Below, piece by piece: positions 1-9,865 of a DNA stretch of 64,000 nucleotides (position 1 is the first letter of the stretch; each line of letters begins with the position of its first letter). The position numbers and the translations under genes were made by a program. Source of the DNA: Acetivibrio clariflavus DSM 19732 (lineage in GTDB: Bacteria > Bacillota > Clostridia > Acetivibrionales > Acetivibrionaceae); NCBI RefSeq assembly GCF_000237085.1, contig NC_016627.1:1798001-1862000 (forward strand), written 5' to 3'. The notes under the pieces are model-generated. The model ran no database searches and was not told where the DNA came from. It saw only the letters and a list, made by a program, of their open reading frames with translations.

Positions 1-1
1 T

Positions 2-436
2 ACGCCAAAATTGTTTGTTGGGTTAGCTTTTGATTCGGGAGGTGTTTCAGGGGGAGCTTTGACCTCTGCCTTTTTAACTCCTCTTACTCTTGGTGTTGCA
101 CAGGCTGTTGCTGCATCCTCCGTTTCCGGTGGGCAATCAATTTTAGTAAACGGTTTTGGAATTATTGCTTTTATTTCAGTTACCCCATTGATTGCTGTGC
201 AATTTTTAGGTATATTATATAATATTAATATTAAGAGAGCTAACAAGATATTGGAAGATGCAGAAAAGAAAGATCTGAGAGAGTTGGCTTTGCTGGCTGA
301 AAGTGTTGGGCAATCGAGCAAGAAGAACCAGGATGGAGTTGTTGACGATAAAAAAGATCTACATTTTGAAACCGGAAAAGTCAACGATATTTCAGAACAG
401 AAGGGGTTAGAGGAGGGTAAAGAAAGCCTTGGCTGA
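2..436 (+). CDS. DUF1538 family membrane protein, C-terminal part
   Basis: The reading frame is open from the window edge, so only the last ~145 residues are present. They are glycine/alanine-rich and hydrophobic, with a G-G-V-S-G-G-A segment and two likely membrane helices, and end in a charged cytoplasmic tail rich in K, E and D. This matches the C-terminal part of DUF1538 proteins, multi-pass membrane proteins of unknown transport function. The stop overlaps the start of a P-II-like gene by 8 bases and a second P-II-like gene follows. From this context I infer a channel or transporter controlled by P-II-like proteins, in the manner of AmtB-GlnK. The substrate is unknown. Confidence 0.75.
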   Translation, partial: TPKLFVGLAFDSGGVSGGALTSAFLTPLTLGVAQAVAASSVSGGQSILVNGFGIIAFISVTPLIAVQFLGILYNINIKRANKILEDAEKKDLRELALLAESVGQSSKKNQDGVVDDKKDLHFETGKVNDISEQKGLEEGKESLG

Positions 437-743
437 ATATAATAATTGTGTCGCTTTCTTAACTGTAATAGCTGATAGAAAGCAAAAAGAAGAAATCATT
501 AAATTTCTGTTGGACTCAAGAGGTCATCTTATTGATGTAGTTTATGCCAAAGGTACAGTTAAATCGGGATATTTTAAAGATATGCTCGGCCTTGTACCGG
601 AGGAAAAGAAAATTCTTATTACTTGTTTAGTTGCCAGTAATTTGTCCGACCAATTGCTTGATCAATTACTTATTAAATTTAATTTTGACAAACCTAATAC
701 AGGTATTGCTTTTACTGTGCCTGTTGAAAAGTTGTCAGTATAA
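429..743 (+). CDS. P-II-like small protein, first copy
   Basis: A 104-residue protein starting at TTG (429), with GGAGGG about 11 bases upstream inside the preceding gene. It has the alternating beta-alpha-beta look of the ferredoxin-like P-II fold: a strand at the N terminus, a helix with K-Q-K-E-E-I-I, and a C-terminal G-I-A-F-T-V-P-V strand also seen in the next protein. Family knowledge: P-II proteins are trimeric sensors that dock on membrane channels. It is translationally coupled to the DUF1538 gene and 14 bases upstream of a paralogue. There is no clear uridylylation tyrosine motif. A specialised P-II-like regulator is the best reading. Confidence 0.65.
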   Translation: MAEYNNCVAFLTVIADRKQKEEIIKFLLDSRGHLIDVVYAKGTVKSGYFKDMLGLVPEEKKILITCLVASNLSDQLLDQLLIKFNFDKPNTGIAFTVPVEKLSV

Positions 744-757
744 TTTGGGAGGGTAAA

Positions 758-1102
758 ATGATTAATTCAGATAATATGAAAGCATTGTATATCATAGTAA
801 CTGCAGGATTTTCTGAACAGGTAGTAGAATACGTCCGCTCGGTAGGTGCTACCGGTGCCACAATAATCAATGCTCGCGGTGTAAGTGCGTTGCACAAGGA
901 AATTATGGGAATTAGTGTTGATAGAGAAAAGGAAATAATATTGACTCTTACCGATGCTGAAACTGCCGATAAGATTGTGGAGGCTGTCAATAAAAATGAA
1001 GCCTTCAAATCTGAAGCTCATGGTATTTGCTTTACTTTACCGGTGATGAAAGCAGTTGGTATAGGACACGGTCATAGTGAAAATAAAGATTCTGACAAAT
1101 AA
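758..1102 (+). CDS. P-II family regulator, second copy
   Basis: A 114-residue protein with a strong GGAGGG site 6 bases before the ATG. The N terminus (K-A-L-Y-I-I-V-T-A-G) leads into a helix with E-Y-V-R and a G-A-T-G-A-T-I segment, which resembles the start of GlnB-type proteins where effector binding precedes the T-loop. The C-terminal G-I-C-F-T-L-P-V strand matches the upstream paralogue, and the extreme C terminus is His-rich (G-H-G-H-S). It likely forms homo- or heterotrimers with the first copy and regulates the adjacent DUF1538 membrane protein. The last gene of this small operon, followed by a terminator. Confidence 0.75.
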   Translation: MINSDNMKALYIIVTAGFSEQVVEYVRSVGATGATIINARGVSALHKEIMGISVDREKEIILTLTDAETADKIVEAVNKNEAFKSEAHGICFTLPVMKAVGIGHGHSENKDSDK

Positions 1103-1113
1103 TAACCTGGGAT

Positions 1114-1181
1114 AAAAAACTTCCGCTTTTGTTGTGAATGATGTTAAATGTGTTGCTGTGTGGTTTGGGCGGAAGTTTTTT
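1114..1181 (+). terminator. Rho-independent terminator after the P-II pair
   Basis: The arm AAAACTTCCGC is matched by GCGGAAGTTTT, followed by a T run. The loop is long (about 40 bases), with room for secondary pairing. Confidence 0.8.
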
Positions 1182-1728
1182 GATTTGATTTAGGTAATGG
1201 ATACAAGTATTGAAGCAAATTTAATATACTTTTTAGTTTGCAAGCAGATTGGGATAGTTGTTTGCTTTAGGTATTTCTATTTGCATTTCTGAAATTATAT
1301 TATTCGAAGTTTACATGGAGATTATCTGCTATTGGGAAAATATGACTATTCTGTTGTTTTTTCAAATCTATTTTATTCGAATTGTATTTTAATTTATTCC
1401 AGAAAAATTAAAATACTCATATTTAATAAGCCTGATATACACAAAAAAATTTATAATTACGAATAATATAATATGAAATGAAGTAGAACACTGATTGATA
1501 CTCAGTGAATTTTTATTTTAATGTATAAATTAAAATCTTTAAAGTTTAGTAGTTTTAATTATATCCGAAAGGAGGGAAATGGGTTAGGAATTGTATGATT
1601 AATGCATTAAGTATTTTGTGAGGGGGGATTATAGAGATTTATAAAATCTAAATATTGATGGTTGTATAAGAATAATTTAAATAAAAATTGTAAGTTACTA
1701 AAAAATTTTTATATTGGGGGAAGATATG
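1182..1728. other. AT-rich non-coding region before the GH44 gene
   Basis: About 550 bases of very AT-rich DNA with no convincing gene. It must contain the promoter of the GH44 cellulase. GGAGGG-like stretches near 1570 and 1622 are not followed by a usable reading frame. I see no clear CRE site or sigma-I-like promoter that I could defend. Confidence 0.5.
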
Positions 1729-4323
1729 ATGAATAAAAAGTTAGCTGCATTTTTATTAGCTTTTCAGATGGTAGTCGGTTCAGCAGTAAGCAATGTACTT
1801 CCTGTAAGTGCAGCACAAGCTTCTGTTGATGTTTCTATTGATACTCAAGCTAATAGGTTGCCGATAAGTCCATATATATATGGTGTAAACCAAGATCTTC
1901 CTGGACAAACTGTTACAGCCAGAAGACTTGGAGGAAACAGAACAACAGCGTATAATTGGGAGAATAATGCCTCAAACGCAGGAAGTGACTATATACATTC
2001 CAGCGACAACTATTTGGTGGAATATATCGGTGTGCCCAGGGAAGATTCTGAAAAACCTGGTGCAGTTGCGACTACTTTCCATGATCAGTCATTGGCTCAG
2101 AATGTGCCTTATACATTGTTGACATTACAGGCTGCCGGATATGTTTCAGCAGATAAGTATGGAGAAGTAAAGCCAAAAGATGCGGCACCATCTGAAAGAT
2201 GGAAGGAAGTAAAGTTTGCAAAAAACGCACCTTTCTCACTTACACCGGATTTAACTGACGATTATGTTTATATGGATGAGTTTGTAAATTTCTTAGTTAA
2301 TAAATATGGAAGTGCGTCATCTCCAACAGGAGTAAAAGGGTATTCTGTAGATAATGAACCTGCTTTATGGGCACATACCCATTCAAGAGTTCATCCGGAC
2401 CCTGTAACTTGTGAAGAATTGGTTGAAAAGACTGCAGAGCTTTCAAAAGCAGTTAAGAATGTTGATCCCGATGCTGAAATATTTGGACCTGCATTATATG
2501 GTTTTGCCGCTTACCTTTCATTACAAAGCGCTCCTGACTGGGAAGCAGGATTAAAGGATAACTACGATTGGTTTGTTGATTATTACCTTGAAAAAATGAA
2601 AGAAAAATCTGACGAGGCAGGAATGAGGCTTTTAGATGTATTTGACATTCATTACTATCCTGAGGCAAGGGGAGGCGGCAGCAGAATTACTTTCGGTGAA
2701 GACAGCAGCAATATTGAATGTAACAAAGCACGTCTCCAGGCACCAAGAACCTTGTGGCAAGGTTCATACAGAGAAGACAGCTGGATTGCTGAACCCTGGT
2801 TTGACAGTTTCCGCCCAATTTTACCAAGGATTCAGGAATCGATAAATAAATATTATCCCGGAACAAAACTTGCTATTACTGAATATGATTTCGGTGCAGG
2901 AAATCATATTACAGGCGGTATAGCTCAGGCTGATGTTTTGGGGATATTTGGTGAAAATAATGTATACTTAGCTACCTATTGGGGCGATAGGAACAAAGAT
3001 TATATAGTGGCAGGTATTAACCTCTATACCAATTATGACGGAAAAGGCTCAAAATATGGTGATATAAGTGTTAAAGCATCAGTATCCAATGACGAACTGG
3101 CATCAGCATATGCATCAGTAGAAGAAGCTGATGACGGAAAGCTTCACATTATATTGCTTAACAAGAACTATGACAACAGTACTATTTTCAACATTTCAAT
3201 AAACAGCGACAAGCAGTATAAGTCCGGTAAGGCATGGGGATTTGACAGGGCTAGTTCCCAAATTACTCAAAGACCTGCAGTGACAAGAATCAGTAACAAT
3301 AAATTTACATATACTCTTCCGGCATTGAGTGCTTACCATATAGTGTTAGATGCTGCTGATACCACTGAACCTGAAGTTTTAGTGGGTGATGTAAACAAAG
3401 ACGGAGATATAAATGTTATAGACTATGCATTAATGAAAAAATATGTATTGGGAATGTTGGATGAAATTGATGTAGCAGCTGCCGATATCAATGTTGACGG
3501 AGAAGTAAATTCAATAGACTGTTCACTTATGAAAGCTTATTTACTCGGAATGATAAAAGAAATTCCTTACTATGAAGAGACAGAAAATGAAGAGCCTGTT
3601 GCAAGTTTCACTATTTCAAATTCAGAGCCGGTTACTGATGAAGATATAATCTTTGACGCATCAGATTCTACTGACCCAGACGGAAATATTGTATATTATG
3701 CCTGGGATTTTGGCGATGGTTCCGAAGGAAAGGGAAAAACAGTAAAGCATAAATATGCTAAGCCAGGAACCTATACAGTAAAATTGATTGTTACCGATGA
3801 TAAATATGCCAATAGTTCTCCGGCTACAAAAACTATAACTGTTACTCAGGCTACCGGTGACAATTCAGAATTCGGATTTGAAGGTACTACTCAAGGATTT
3901 ATTGTATCCGGTGAAAAAGGAACAACTGCTACTTTGTCAGTTACTTCAGAGAATACGTTTAAAGGTAACGGAGCTCTTAAAATTGATGTAGTTTCAGCCG
4001 ACGGCGGTATGTTTGATGTAAAATTGGACGGTCCAAGCATAGTACCTCCTGGCTCAAAAGTAACCTTCAGGGTATGGATACCATCTAATGCACCATTGTC
4101 TGAAATTCAGGGATATGTTATGCCTCACGATCCGTCCTGGAGTAAAATTATATGGAATGGTGCATGGGGCGGATATGAATATATGAAAAAAGATGCTTGG
4201 AACGAGCTTACATTGATAATGCCGGAAGATACCGATATGTCATTAATGCAGCAAATCGGTGTACAGTTTAAGACTAATGATGCTGCAGAGTTCACAGTAT
4301 ATGTCGATTCTATAGATTGGTAA
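1729..4323 (+). CDS. Cellulosomal GH44 endoglucanase/xyloglucanase (GH44-dockerin-PKD-CBM44)
   Basis: Secreted cellulase of about 864 residues. The ATG at 1729 lies 5 bases after GGGGGAAG; an ATG at 1726 is an alternative. A signal peptide ends near V-S-A-A-Q-A (residues 25-30). The GH44 catalytic module covers residues ~35-540, with the acid/base Glu in D-N-E-P (E210) and the nucleophile in T-E-Y-D (E385). Their spacing matches the family. A type I dockerin follows (552-612; two D-x-D-x-D/N-G loops with N-V-I-D and N-S-I-D), then a PKD domain (623-705) and a CBM44 (712-864). The tail order is the same as in C. thermocellum CelJ, but without its N-terminal GH9 module. It degrades beta-1,4-glucans and xyloglucan in the cellulosome. 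Its own promoter region is long. Confidence 0.93.
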   Translation: MNKKLAAFLLAFQMVVGSAVSNVLPVSAAQASVDVSIDTQANRLPISPYIYGVNQDLPGQTVTARRLGGNRTTAYNWENNASNAGSDYIHSSDNYLVEYIGVPREDSEKPGAVATTFHDQSLAQNVPYTLLTLQAAGYVSADKYGEVKPKDAAPSERWKEVKFAKNAPFSLTPDLTDDYVYMDEFVNFLVNKYGSASSPTGVKGYSVDNEPALWAHTHSRVHPDPVTCEELVEKTAELSKAVKNVDPDAEIFGPALYGFAAYLSLQSAPDWEAGLKDNYDWFVDYYLEKMKEKSDEAGMRLLDVFDIHYYPEARGGGSRITFGEDSSNIECNKARLQAPRTLWQGSYREDSWIAEPWFDSFRPILPRIQESINKYYPGTKLAITEYDFGAGNHITGGIAQADVLGIFGENNVYLATYWGDRNKDYIVAGINLYTNYDGKGSKYGDISVKASVSNDELASAYASVEEADDGKLHIILLNKNYDNSTIFNISINSDKQYKSGKAWGFDRASSQITQRPAVTRISNNKFTYTLPALSAYHIVLDAADTTEPEVLVGDVNKDGDINVIDYALMKKYVLGMLDEIDVAAADINVDGEVNSIDCSLMKAYLLGMIKEIPYYEETENEEPVASFTISNSEPVTDEDIIFDASDSTDPDGNIVYYAWDFGDGSEGKGKTVKHKYAKPGTYTVKLIVTDDKYANSSPATKTITVTQATGDNSEFGFEGTTQGFIVSGEKGTTATLSVTSENTFKGNGALKIDVVSADGGMFDVKLDGPSIVPPGSKVTFRVWIPSNAPLSEIQGYVMPHDPSWSKIIWNGAWGGYEYMKKDAWNELTLIMPEDTDMSLMQQIGVQFKTNDAAEFTVYVDSIDW

Positions 4324-4372
4324 TATTAAATTTTCAGTAAGTAGAATTGGTATATTCTAAATGGATATAAAA

Positions 4373-4411
4373 CAAAAATATGGGGAAGGCGAAGCCTTCC
4401 TCATATTTTTT
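4373..4411. terminator. Bidirectional terminator between convergent genes
   Basis: AAATATG-GGAAGGC is paired with GCCTTCC-CATATTT around a GAA loop, with A and T runs on either side. It can serve both the GH44 gene and the minus-strand transglycosylase gene. Confidence 0.85.
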
Positions 4412-4524
4412 GTAACTTTCAAAGTATTAAAGTCTATTGGAAAAGTTTGAGCTGATAATGACAAATTATTCTTATGAAATATAAATTCCGGTATGAAATT
4501 TTTTTATAAAAATATCAATAAATA

Positions 4525-6282
4525 CTAATTTTCGCCATAAAGCCATTTGTAAACCAGATAAGAATTTTTTATCTTTGTAATATATTCCTGTGTTTCAAAA
4601 AATGTAATAGCTGTAGGGAAGTCTTCTTTTGTTTTCCCGATAGAACTGCTACTCCAGCGGGTTGCATTTCCGGGGCCTCCATTGTAAGCTGCCATTGCTT
4701 TGTCAATATCTCCGGAAAACATTTTTAACATGGAGCTTATATAGTAAGTACCAAATTTAATGTTGATTTCAGGATTTAGCAAATCATTGTCTTTAATGGT
4801 CATATTTAAGCGGGTAGCGATGTCTTTGCCGGTGGCAGGCATGATTTGCATAAGGCCCATAGCTCCTGCCCATGAAGTGACATCAGGTCTAAAGGTACTC
4901 TCTTCTTTCATAGTAGCCCAGATTAATTCCGGTTCAACGTTGTATTCTTTAGCAGCTTTAAGTACAATATCTTCGTAAGGGCGTGGGTGTGAAAGTTCAT
5001 ATCCCCGCCTGTTCGGTACTTCCATTAAGGAACGTAGCCCCCATATTACTGACATATAAATGTCACCTTTTTCAAGATACCAGTCACCAAGTGCAAGCTT
5101 GTCTTCTACTTTTGCAAATTTAGATCCGATTGCCAGTTCGATATCGGCTACCTCTTTCAGACCGTTGTTTTCGTATAACTCTACCGTTTCAAGAAACTCA
5201 GGCTTTTTATAATCCAATTCTATAATTTTATCGAAAGCAAATTTCATGCCCATTCTTTCCATCCAGGCAGGATGTTTGGACAATATATCCAGAACCTTCT
5301 GGGTATTGTTTCTTCCCAGACGTTTGGACAATATATATGCTCTGTAGGCAGCATCATCCTGGTATGCACTTTCAGTCTCAACTATTTTTAGATAAGTTTC
5401 AAGGGCTTGTTCTCTAAGCCCCAGTTCTTCCTGAATTCGTCCGGCCCGCCACAGTGAAATGGGTTCGTTGCTGGTTTTATAAATCTCCATGGCCGATTTT
5501 GTTTGCTTTTCATTTTCAAGGAGAACTCCTAATCGATATGCACCTTTAGCGCCGATGGAGGAGTAAATTTCCTTTGCTTTTCCTGTTTGGTTTGTCTGTT
5601 CAAGGGCTCTTCCATACCACCAGCCTATGTCCTGATCTGTCGGGTTTTCTTTGTACAGTGTTTCCAGGAGAGGGATTGCTTTATTGTATTCTCCCTGCTC
5701 AAACAGTGCTCTTGCATAATATTTTGCCAATGATGAGTCATCCTGTATTTTATTTTCAAGGAATTGCTCTAATTCTTTCCAGTTGCTTTTTTCTGCCAGT
5801 GAATCGCATATAGCTTTGTCTTCAGCATTTAGGTTGATGAGAGCTTCAAAGGCTCTGCTTTCAGGTAATATACTCAAATATTCATTTATAGCCTCTGCAG
5901 TTTTTCCACTGCGGGCCAAATAAGAAGCATAATTGAACTTTACATTATTTGTAGGATAGAGGTTTAAAGCATTTTGATAAAATTCCTCGGCATCTTTGTT
6001 TCTGGAGTCGTATCTGCTTGCCAGAATTAAATTTGAGTAATATCCTATTGTATTCTTATGGTCTTTCAGTTTTAAAAGAAATTCATCCCTTACATTCTGA
6101 CGACCGGCTCTGACTTCTATTAATAATTTCATAATATCGATGGTATTTTCCGGCTCATAGTCACCGTTTTCTTCGATAATTTTTTCTAAAGGAGAATTAT
6201 ATTTACTGGAATTAAATAAGAAAAATAAAGTAGCAATTACACCTATTGCCGTTATAACACCTATTAGCAGTTTAATTTTCAT
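4525..6282 (-). CDS. Membrane-anchored lytic transglycosylase with TPR-like repeats
   Basis: A 585-residue protein. A single N-terminal membrane segment (about residues 4-24) is followed by ~400 residues of helical TPR-like repeats (e.g. A-x-Y-x-N-A-L-N-L-Y-P-T) and a C-terminal SLT domain (~445-580). The SLT signature is clear: catalytic Glu in E-E-S-T-F (E461), G-A-M-G-L-M-Q-I-M-P, and A-A-Y-N-G-G-P-G-N. It cleaves peptidoglycan glycan strands to 1,6-anhydro products, much as Slt70 does, where a helical superhelix holds the catalytic domain. It is monocistronic and convergent with the cellulase gene. It probably serves cell-wall turnover. I see no sporulation signal. Confidence 0.9.
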   Translation of the reverse strand: MKIKLLIGVITAIGVIATLFFLFNSSKYNSPLEKIIEENGDYEPENTIDIMKLLIEVRAGRQNVRDEFLLKLKDHKNTIGYYSNLILASRYDSRNKDAEEFYQNALNLYPTNNVKFNYASYLARSGKTAEAINEYLSILPESRAFEALINLNAEDKAICDSLAEKSNWKELEQFLENKIQDDSSLAKYYARALFEQGEYNKAIPLLETLYKENPTDQDIGWWYGRALEQTNQTGKAKEIYSSIGAKGAYRLGVLLENEKQTKSAMEIYKTSNEPISLWRAGRIQEELGLREQALETYLKIVETESAYQDDAAYRAYILSKRLGRNNTQKVLDILSKHPAWMERMGMKFAFDKIIELDYKKPEFLETVELYENNGLKEVADIELAIGSKFAKVEDKLALGDWYLEKGDIYMSVIWGLRSLMEVPNRRGYELSHPRPYEDIVLKAAKEYNVEPELIWATMKEESTFRPDVTSWAGAMGLMQIMPATGKDIATRLNMTIKDNDLLNPEINIKFGTYYISSMLKMFSGDIDKAMAAYNGGPGNATRWSSSSIGKTKEDFPTAITFFETQEYITKIKNSYLVYKWLYGEN

Positions 6283-6979
6283 AATATCAGTGTTCCTTTC
6301 ATAATTTATGCTTTTGTAAACTATTTTCTTTAAAAAAATTTTTTTTTGGATATTCTTACCTTACTTTTATGGTATAAAAATACGTAATTATATAATAAAA
6401 TCTTATCATATTTTGCTGAAAAATGGGATAGCTGTTGTAAAAATAGCAAGTTAGACAATTTAAATAAAAATTATGCCGGTGTATTATTAAAAGTTTGGGG
6501 AATTTTTAGTTTAATTTATTCAGTAAAAATTTATTCAAACATATGTTGTAAGTTTAAATGATTAAGATATACGATATGCAGGCATTTACAGTATTTCAGG
6601 GAGCTATTTACATTAAAGTGTACATGTAGTAAAATTAAATTGAATAGAATTTGTCTATAATGGGGTTAATGTATTTATTTGCAGCTACATACATAGAAAG
6701 TAATATTATTTATCTATACATATCCATACATATCTGAATCCTAGTTTTGCACGCTGCTCTTATTGCACTTTTTTCTATCCAATTAATGAATTAAAGTATT
6801 TTCCTGAGCTATATAATGTTTTAGGTTTTGTCACGCTTAGCCATAAAATTATTGGAAGTTGGCTTTTGGTTTGAGTTCCAATATGTAAAAACTTGTGTTG
6901 CTCAGGGTGTATTTGAAAAATGATACTAATTTTGATTTAGACATATTATTTTTGAAATTTATTTGGAGGTGTTTGCAGA
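6283..6979. other. Divergent promoter region, transglycosylase / GH9 operon
   Basis: Nearly 700 bases without a gene, strongly AT-rich. It separates two divergent transcription units, so it holds both promoters and probably a long leader for the GH9 operon. I see no recognised riboswitch or terminator in it. Confidence 0.5.
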
Positions 6980-9853
6980 ATGTTTAATAATTCGAAAAAA
7001 AGGGTTAAAAAAGGAAGGAGGAGACTGTCAAGTTTAATAGCAGCCGGGGTCGTTACGGCACAGATTTTATCATCTGCCACAGTATTTGCCAACAATGAAC
7101 CGCCCGCAGGCTGGAAGCCGGTTGAGGGCTGGGAAAATTATAATTATTTTAATTTTGCCGAAGCATTGCAAAAGTCAATTTATTTCTATGATGCCAATAT
7201 GTGCGGCAGGGAGGCAGCCTATGGTGCATTGGGAAGACTGGAATGGAGAGGTGCCTGCCATGAAGTGGATGAGGAAATTCCTTTAGAGAGAACAAATCTT
7301 TCCAAAGAGTTTCTTTCAAAATACAGACATATAATTGACCCTGATGGAGACGGAAAGGTGGATGTGCACGGTGGATTCCATGATGCCGGTGACCATGTGC
7401 GCTTTGGTCTTCCGCAGAGCTATTCGTCAGGTACATTGGGATGGGGATTCTTAGAATTCAGAGAGTCCTATAAGGAAATTGGAGAAGAACAGCATATGCT
7501 TGATATTTTGAAGCACTTTACCGATACTTACTTGCGCTGTTCTTTCCTTGATGAAAATGGTGAGATGGTTGCTTTTTGTTACATGGTAGGAGAAGGAGAC
7601 GAGGACCATTGTTATTGGGGTCCGCCGGAATTATATCCTGAAGTTTATACCAATTCAAGACCGGCAGACTTTGCGACTTATGACGATCCGGGTAGTGATG
7701 TATGTGCCAGTACAGCAGCATCACTTTGTACATCCTATTTGATTTTTAAAGATGATGATCCGGAATATGCCAATGAGTGCCTTAAAGTTGCGAAGGCTAT
7801 GTATGATTTCGCAAAAAAATATAGAGGTTTGCATAAAGGTGATGGATATTATACATCCGACTATGATGAAGATGAATTGGCCTGGGCTGCTGTATGGCTC
7901 TACGAATGTACTGGAGACATGAGCTATATAAACGATATAACTGCAATAGATGAAACAGGCAACTATGTAGGATACATGAAAAGGATAATTCCCGATACAT
8001 ATAAGCAAAATGTTTGGTACAATTCATGGGTACATTGCTGGGATGCAGTATGGGGAGGAACTTTCATAAAGCTTAATGAGTTATTCCCGGAAAATGAACT
8101 GTTTGATTTTATTGCAAGATGGAATGTAGAGTATTTGTCCGGAGGAAAATGTCCGCATGAAGACCCGAATGACAAAAACTATTGTAACCCGTCACCAGCC
8201 GGATATACAATGATAAACGGTTGGGGATCTGCACGTTACAATACTGCTGCTCAGCTTTGTGCATTGGTATATATGAAAAACAATCCGGATAGAGCAGATT
8301 TTGGCGAATGGGCAAAAAGTCAAATGGAATACCTTATGGGAAGAAATCCTATGGGTTATTCGTATATAGTTGGTTATGGCTATGAACAGGGATTGCCTTT
8401 TGCTAAACATCCACACCACAGAGCTGCCCATGGATCAAAAACAAATAGCATGAATGATCCTGAAGAACACAGGCATATTTTGTGGGGTGCCCTTGCAGGC
8501 GGCCCTGATGGAAGTGATTTCCACATAGATTCTACCACTGAGTATGCATATAACGAGGTTACTATTGACTATAATGCTGCTTTTGTCGGTGCTTGTGCAG
8601 GTTTGTATAAATATTACGGACAGGGACATAAACCCATCGAAAATTTCCCGCCTAAAGAACCTGAAACAGATGATTTCTACTGTGAGGCAAAAGTGGCAAG
8701 AGAAACTGAAGACAGTACACAAGTAGTTTTAAGAATTCACAACGAAACTACAAGACCTCCGCGTTATGAAACCGGATTAATGGCTAAATATTTCTTCAAT
8801 ATAAGCGAACTTATTGAAGCTGAGCAAAGCATAGATGATGTTATATTCTCAGTTGAGTATGACGAGCAAATTTCTATGCAGCAGAATCCTGTTGAAGTAA
8901 GAGGACCATTCAAATGGGATAATGCCGGAACTTACTACTATGAACTGGATTGGAGCGGAAATAAGATATACGGTGACAGAGATTTGCAAATATCTTTCAG
9001 GGTTAAACAGGATGCAAATTATATGACTCATTGGGATTCAAGCAATGATTACAGTTTGCAGGGTGTTACCAAAGAATTTGCAATTTGTGAAAATGTTCCT
9101 GTATATATTAACGGTGAATTGGTTTACGGAAAAGAGCCTCCAAAGCTTGAACCTACTCCTACACCTACACCGGATCCAAATGCCACTCCGGTTAATGACG
9201 CATCGATAGTAGTATTATATAAGAGCGGACAGGACGATACCAAAAACACAATCAGAGCTGCAATAAATATTAAAAACACTGGAACTACAGCAGTTAACTT
9301 ATCGGATATAAAAATAAGATATTGGTTTACAAATGACGGAAATGAACAGAATACTTTTGTATGCGAATATGCACCTTTCGGAGAAAGCAAGGTAACTGGC
9401 AAGTTCTACAAAATTGACAATCCTGTTGACGGTGCCGATACATACTGTGAAATAACCTTTGCTGCTGATGCAGGAAGAATAGTGCCGGGAGCAAGTACAG
9501 GAGATATTCCGTTCAGAATTGAATGTTCGGATGCTTACGACAAAACAAACGATTACTCAACCGATTTGAATATGAAAGTGTTTGGTGAAAATGAAAAAAT
9601 TACAGCATATGTAAAAGGTGAACTCAAATTTGGAATAGAACCTGTCAAGACTACTTATACTCTTGGTGATTTGGACAATAACGGCAGTATTGATTCAATC
9701 GATTACGCTATGTTGAAGATGTATCTTTTAGGTCTTACCAAGTTTGATGAAGAAACTTATAACAGAGCAGATGTAAATAGAGATACCAATGTTAATTCAA
9801 TTGATTGTGCGTTAATAAAAATGTATATTTTAGGTATGATAAAATCTTTTTAA
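6980..9853 (+). CDS. Cellulosomal GH9 endoglucanase (GH9-CBM3c-CBM3-dockerin)
   Basis: A 957-residue secreted cellulase. GGAGGTG lies 8 bases before the ATG. The signal peptide has a Lys/Arg-rich n-region and ends near residue 38 (V-F-A-N-N). The GH9 module (~50-555) has the D-A-G-D pair (D135, D138), H-P-H-H-R-A-A-H, and the catalytic acid Glu526 in N-E-V-T-I-D-Y-N. A CBM3c-type module (~565-715) follows, then a P-T-P-T-P-T linker, a second CBM3 (~740-885) and a C-terminal dockerin (~892-957) with two calcium loops. GH9 with a fused CBM3c is the processive endoglucanase architecture. It is the first gene of a two-gene operon; the next start is 12 bases away. Confidence 0.94.
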   Translation: MFNNSKKRVKKGRRRLSSLIAAGVVTAQILSSATVFANNEPPAGWKPVEGWENYNYFNFAEALQKSIYFYDANMCGREAAYGALGRLEWRGACHEVDEEIPLERTNLSKEFLSKYRHIIDPDGDGKVDVHGGFHDAGDHVRFGLPQSYSSGTLGWGFLEFRESYKEIGEEQHMLDILKHFTDTYLRCSFLDENGEMVAFCYMVGEGDEDHCYWGPPELYPEVYTNSRPADFATYDDPGSDVCASTAASLCTSYLIFKDDDPEYANECLKVAKAMYDFAKKYRGLHKGDGYYTSDYDEDELAWAAVWLYECTGDMSYINDITAIDETGNYVGYMKRIIPDTYKQNVWYNSWVHCWDAVWGGTFIKLNELFPENELFDFIARWNVEYLSGGKCPHEDPNDKNYCNPSPAGYTMINGWGSARYNTAAQLCALVYMKNNPDRADFGEWAKSQMEYLMGRNPMGYSYIVGYGYEQGLPFAKHPHHRAAHGSKTNSMNDPEEHRHILWGALAGGPDGSDFHIDSTTEYAYNEVTIDYNAAFVGACAGLYKYYGQGHKPIENFPPKEPETDDFYCEAKVARETEDSTQVVLRIHNETTRPPRYETGLMAKYFFNISELIEAEQSIDDVIFSVEYDEQISMQQNPVEVRGPFKWDNAGTYYYELDWSGNKIYGDRDLQISFRVKQDANYMTHWDSSNDYSLQGVTKEFAICENVPVYINGELVYGKEPPKLEPTPTPTPDPNATPVNDASIVVLYKSGQDDTKNTIRAAINIKNTGTTAVNLSDIKIRYWFTNDGNEQNTFVCEYAPFGESKVTGKFYKIDNPVDGADTYCEITFAADAGRIVPGASTGDIPFRIECSDAYDKTNDYSTDLNMKVFGENEKITAYVKGELKFGIEPVKTTYTLGDLDNNGSIDSIDYAMLKMYLLGLTKFDEETYNRADVNRDTNVNSIDCALIKMYILGMIKSF

Positions 9854-9865
9854 GGGGGGCAGAAC

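Noticed and set aside
7149-9402. Numerous minus-strand open frames inside the GH9 genes
   Set aside because: No ribosome sites and no family features; the plus-strand proteins are fully explained by conserved domains.
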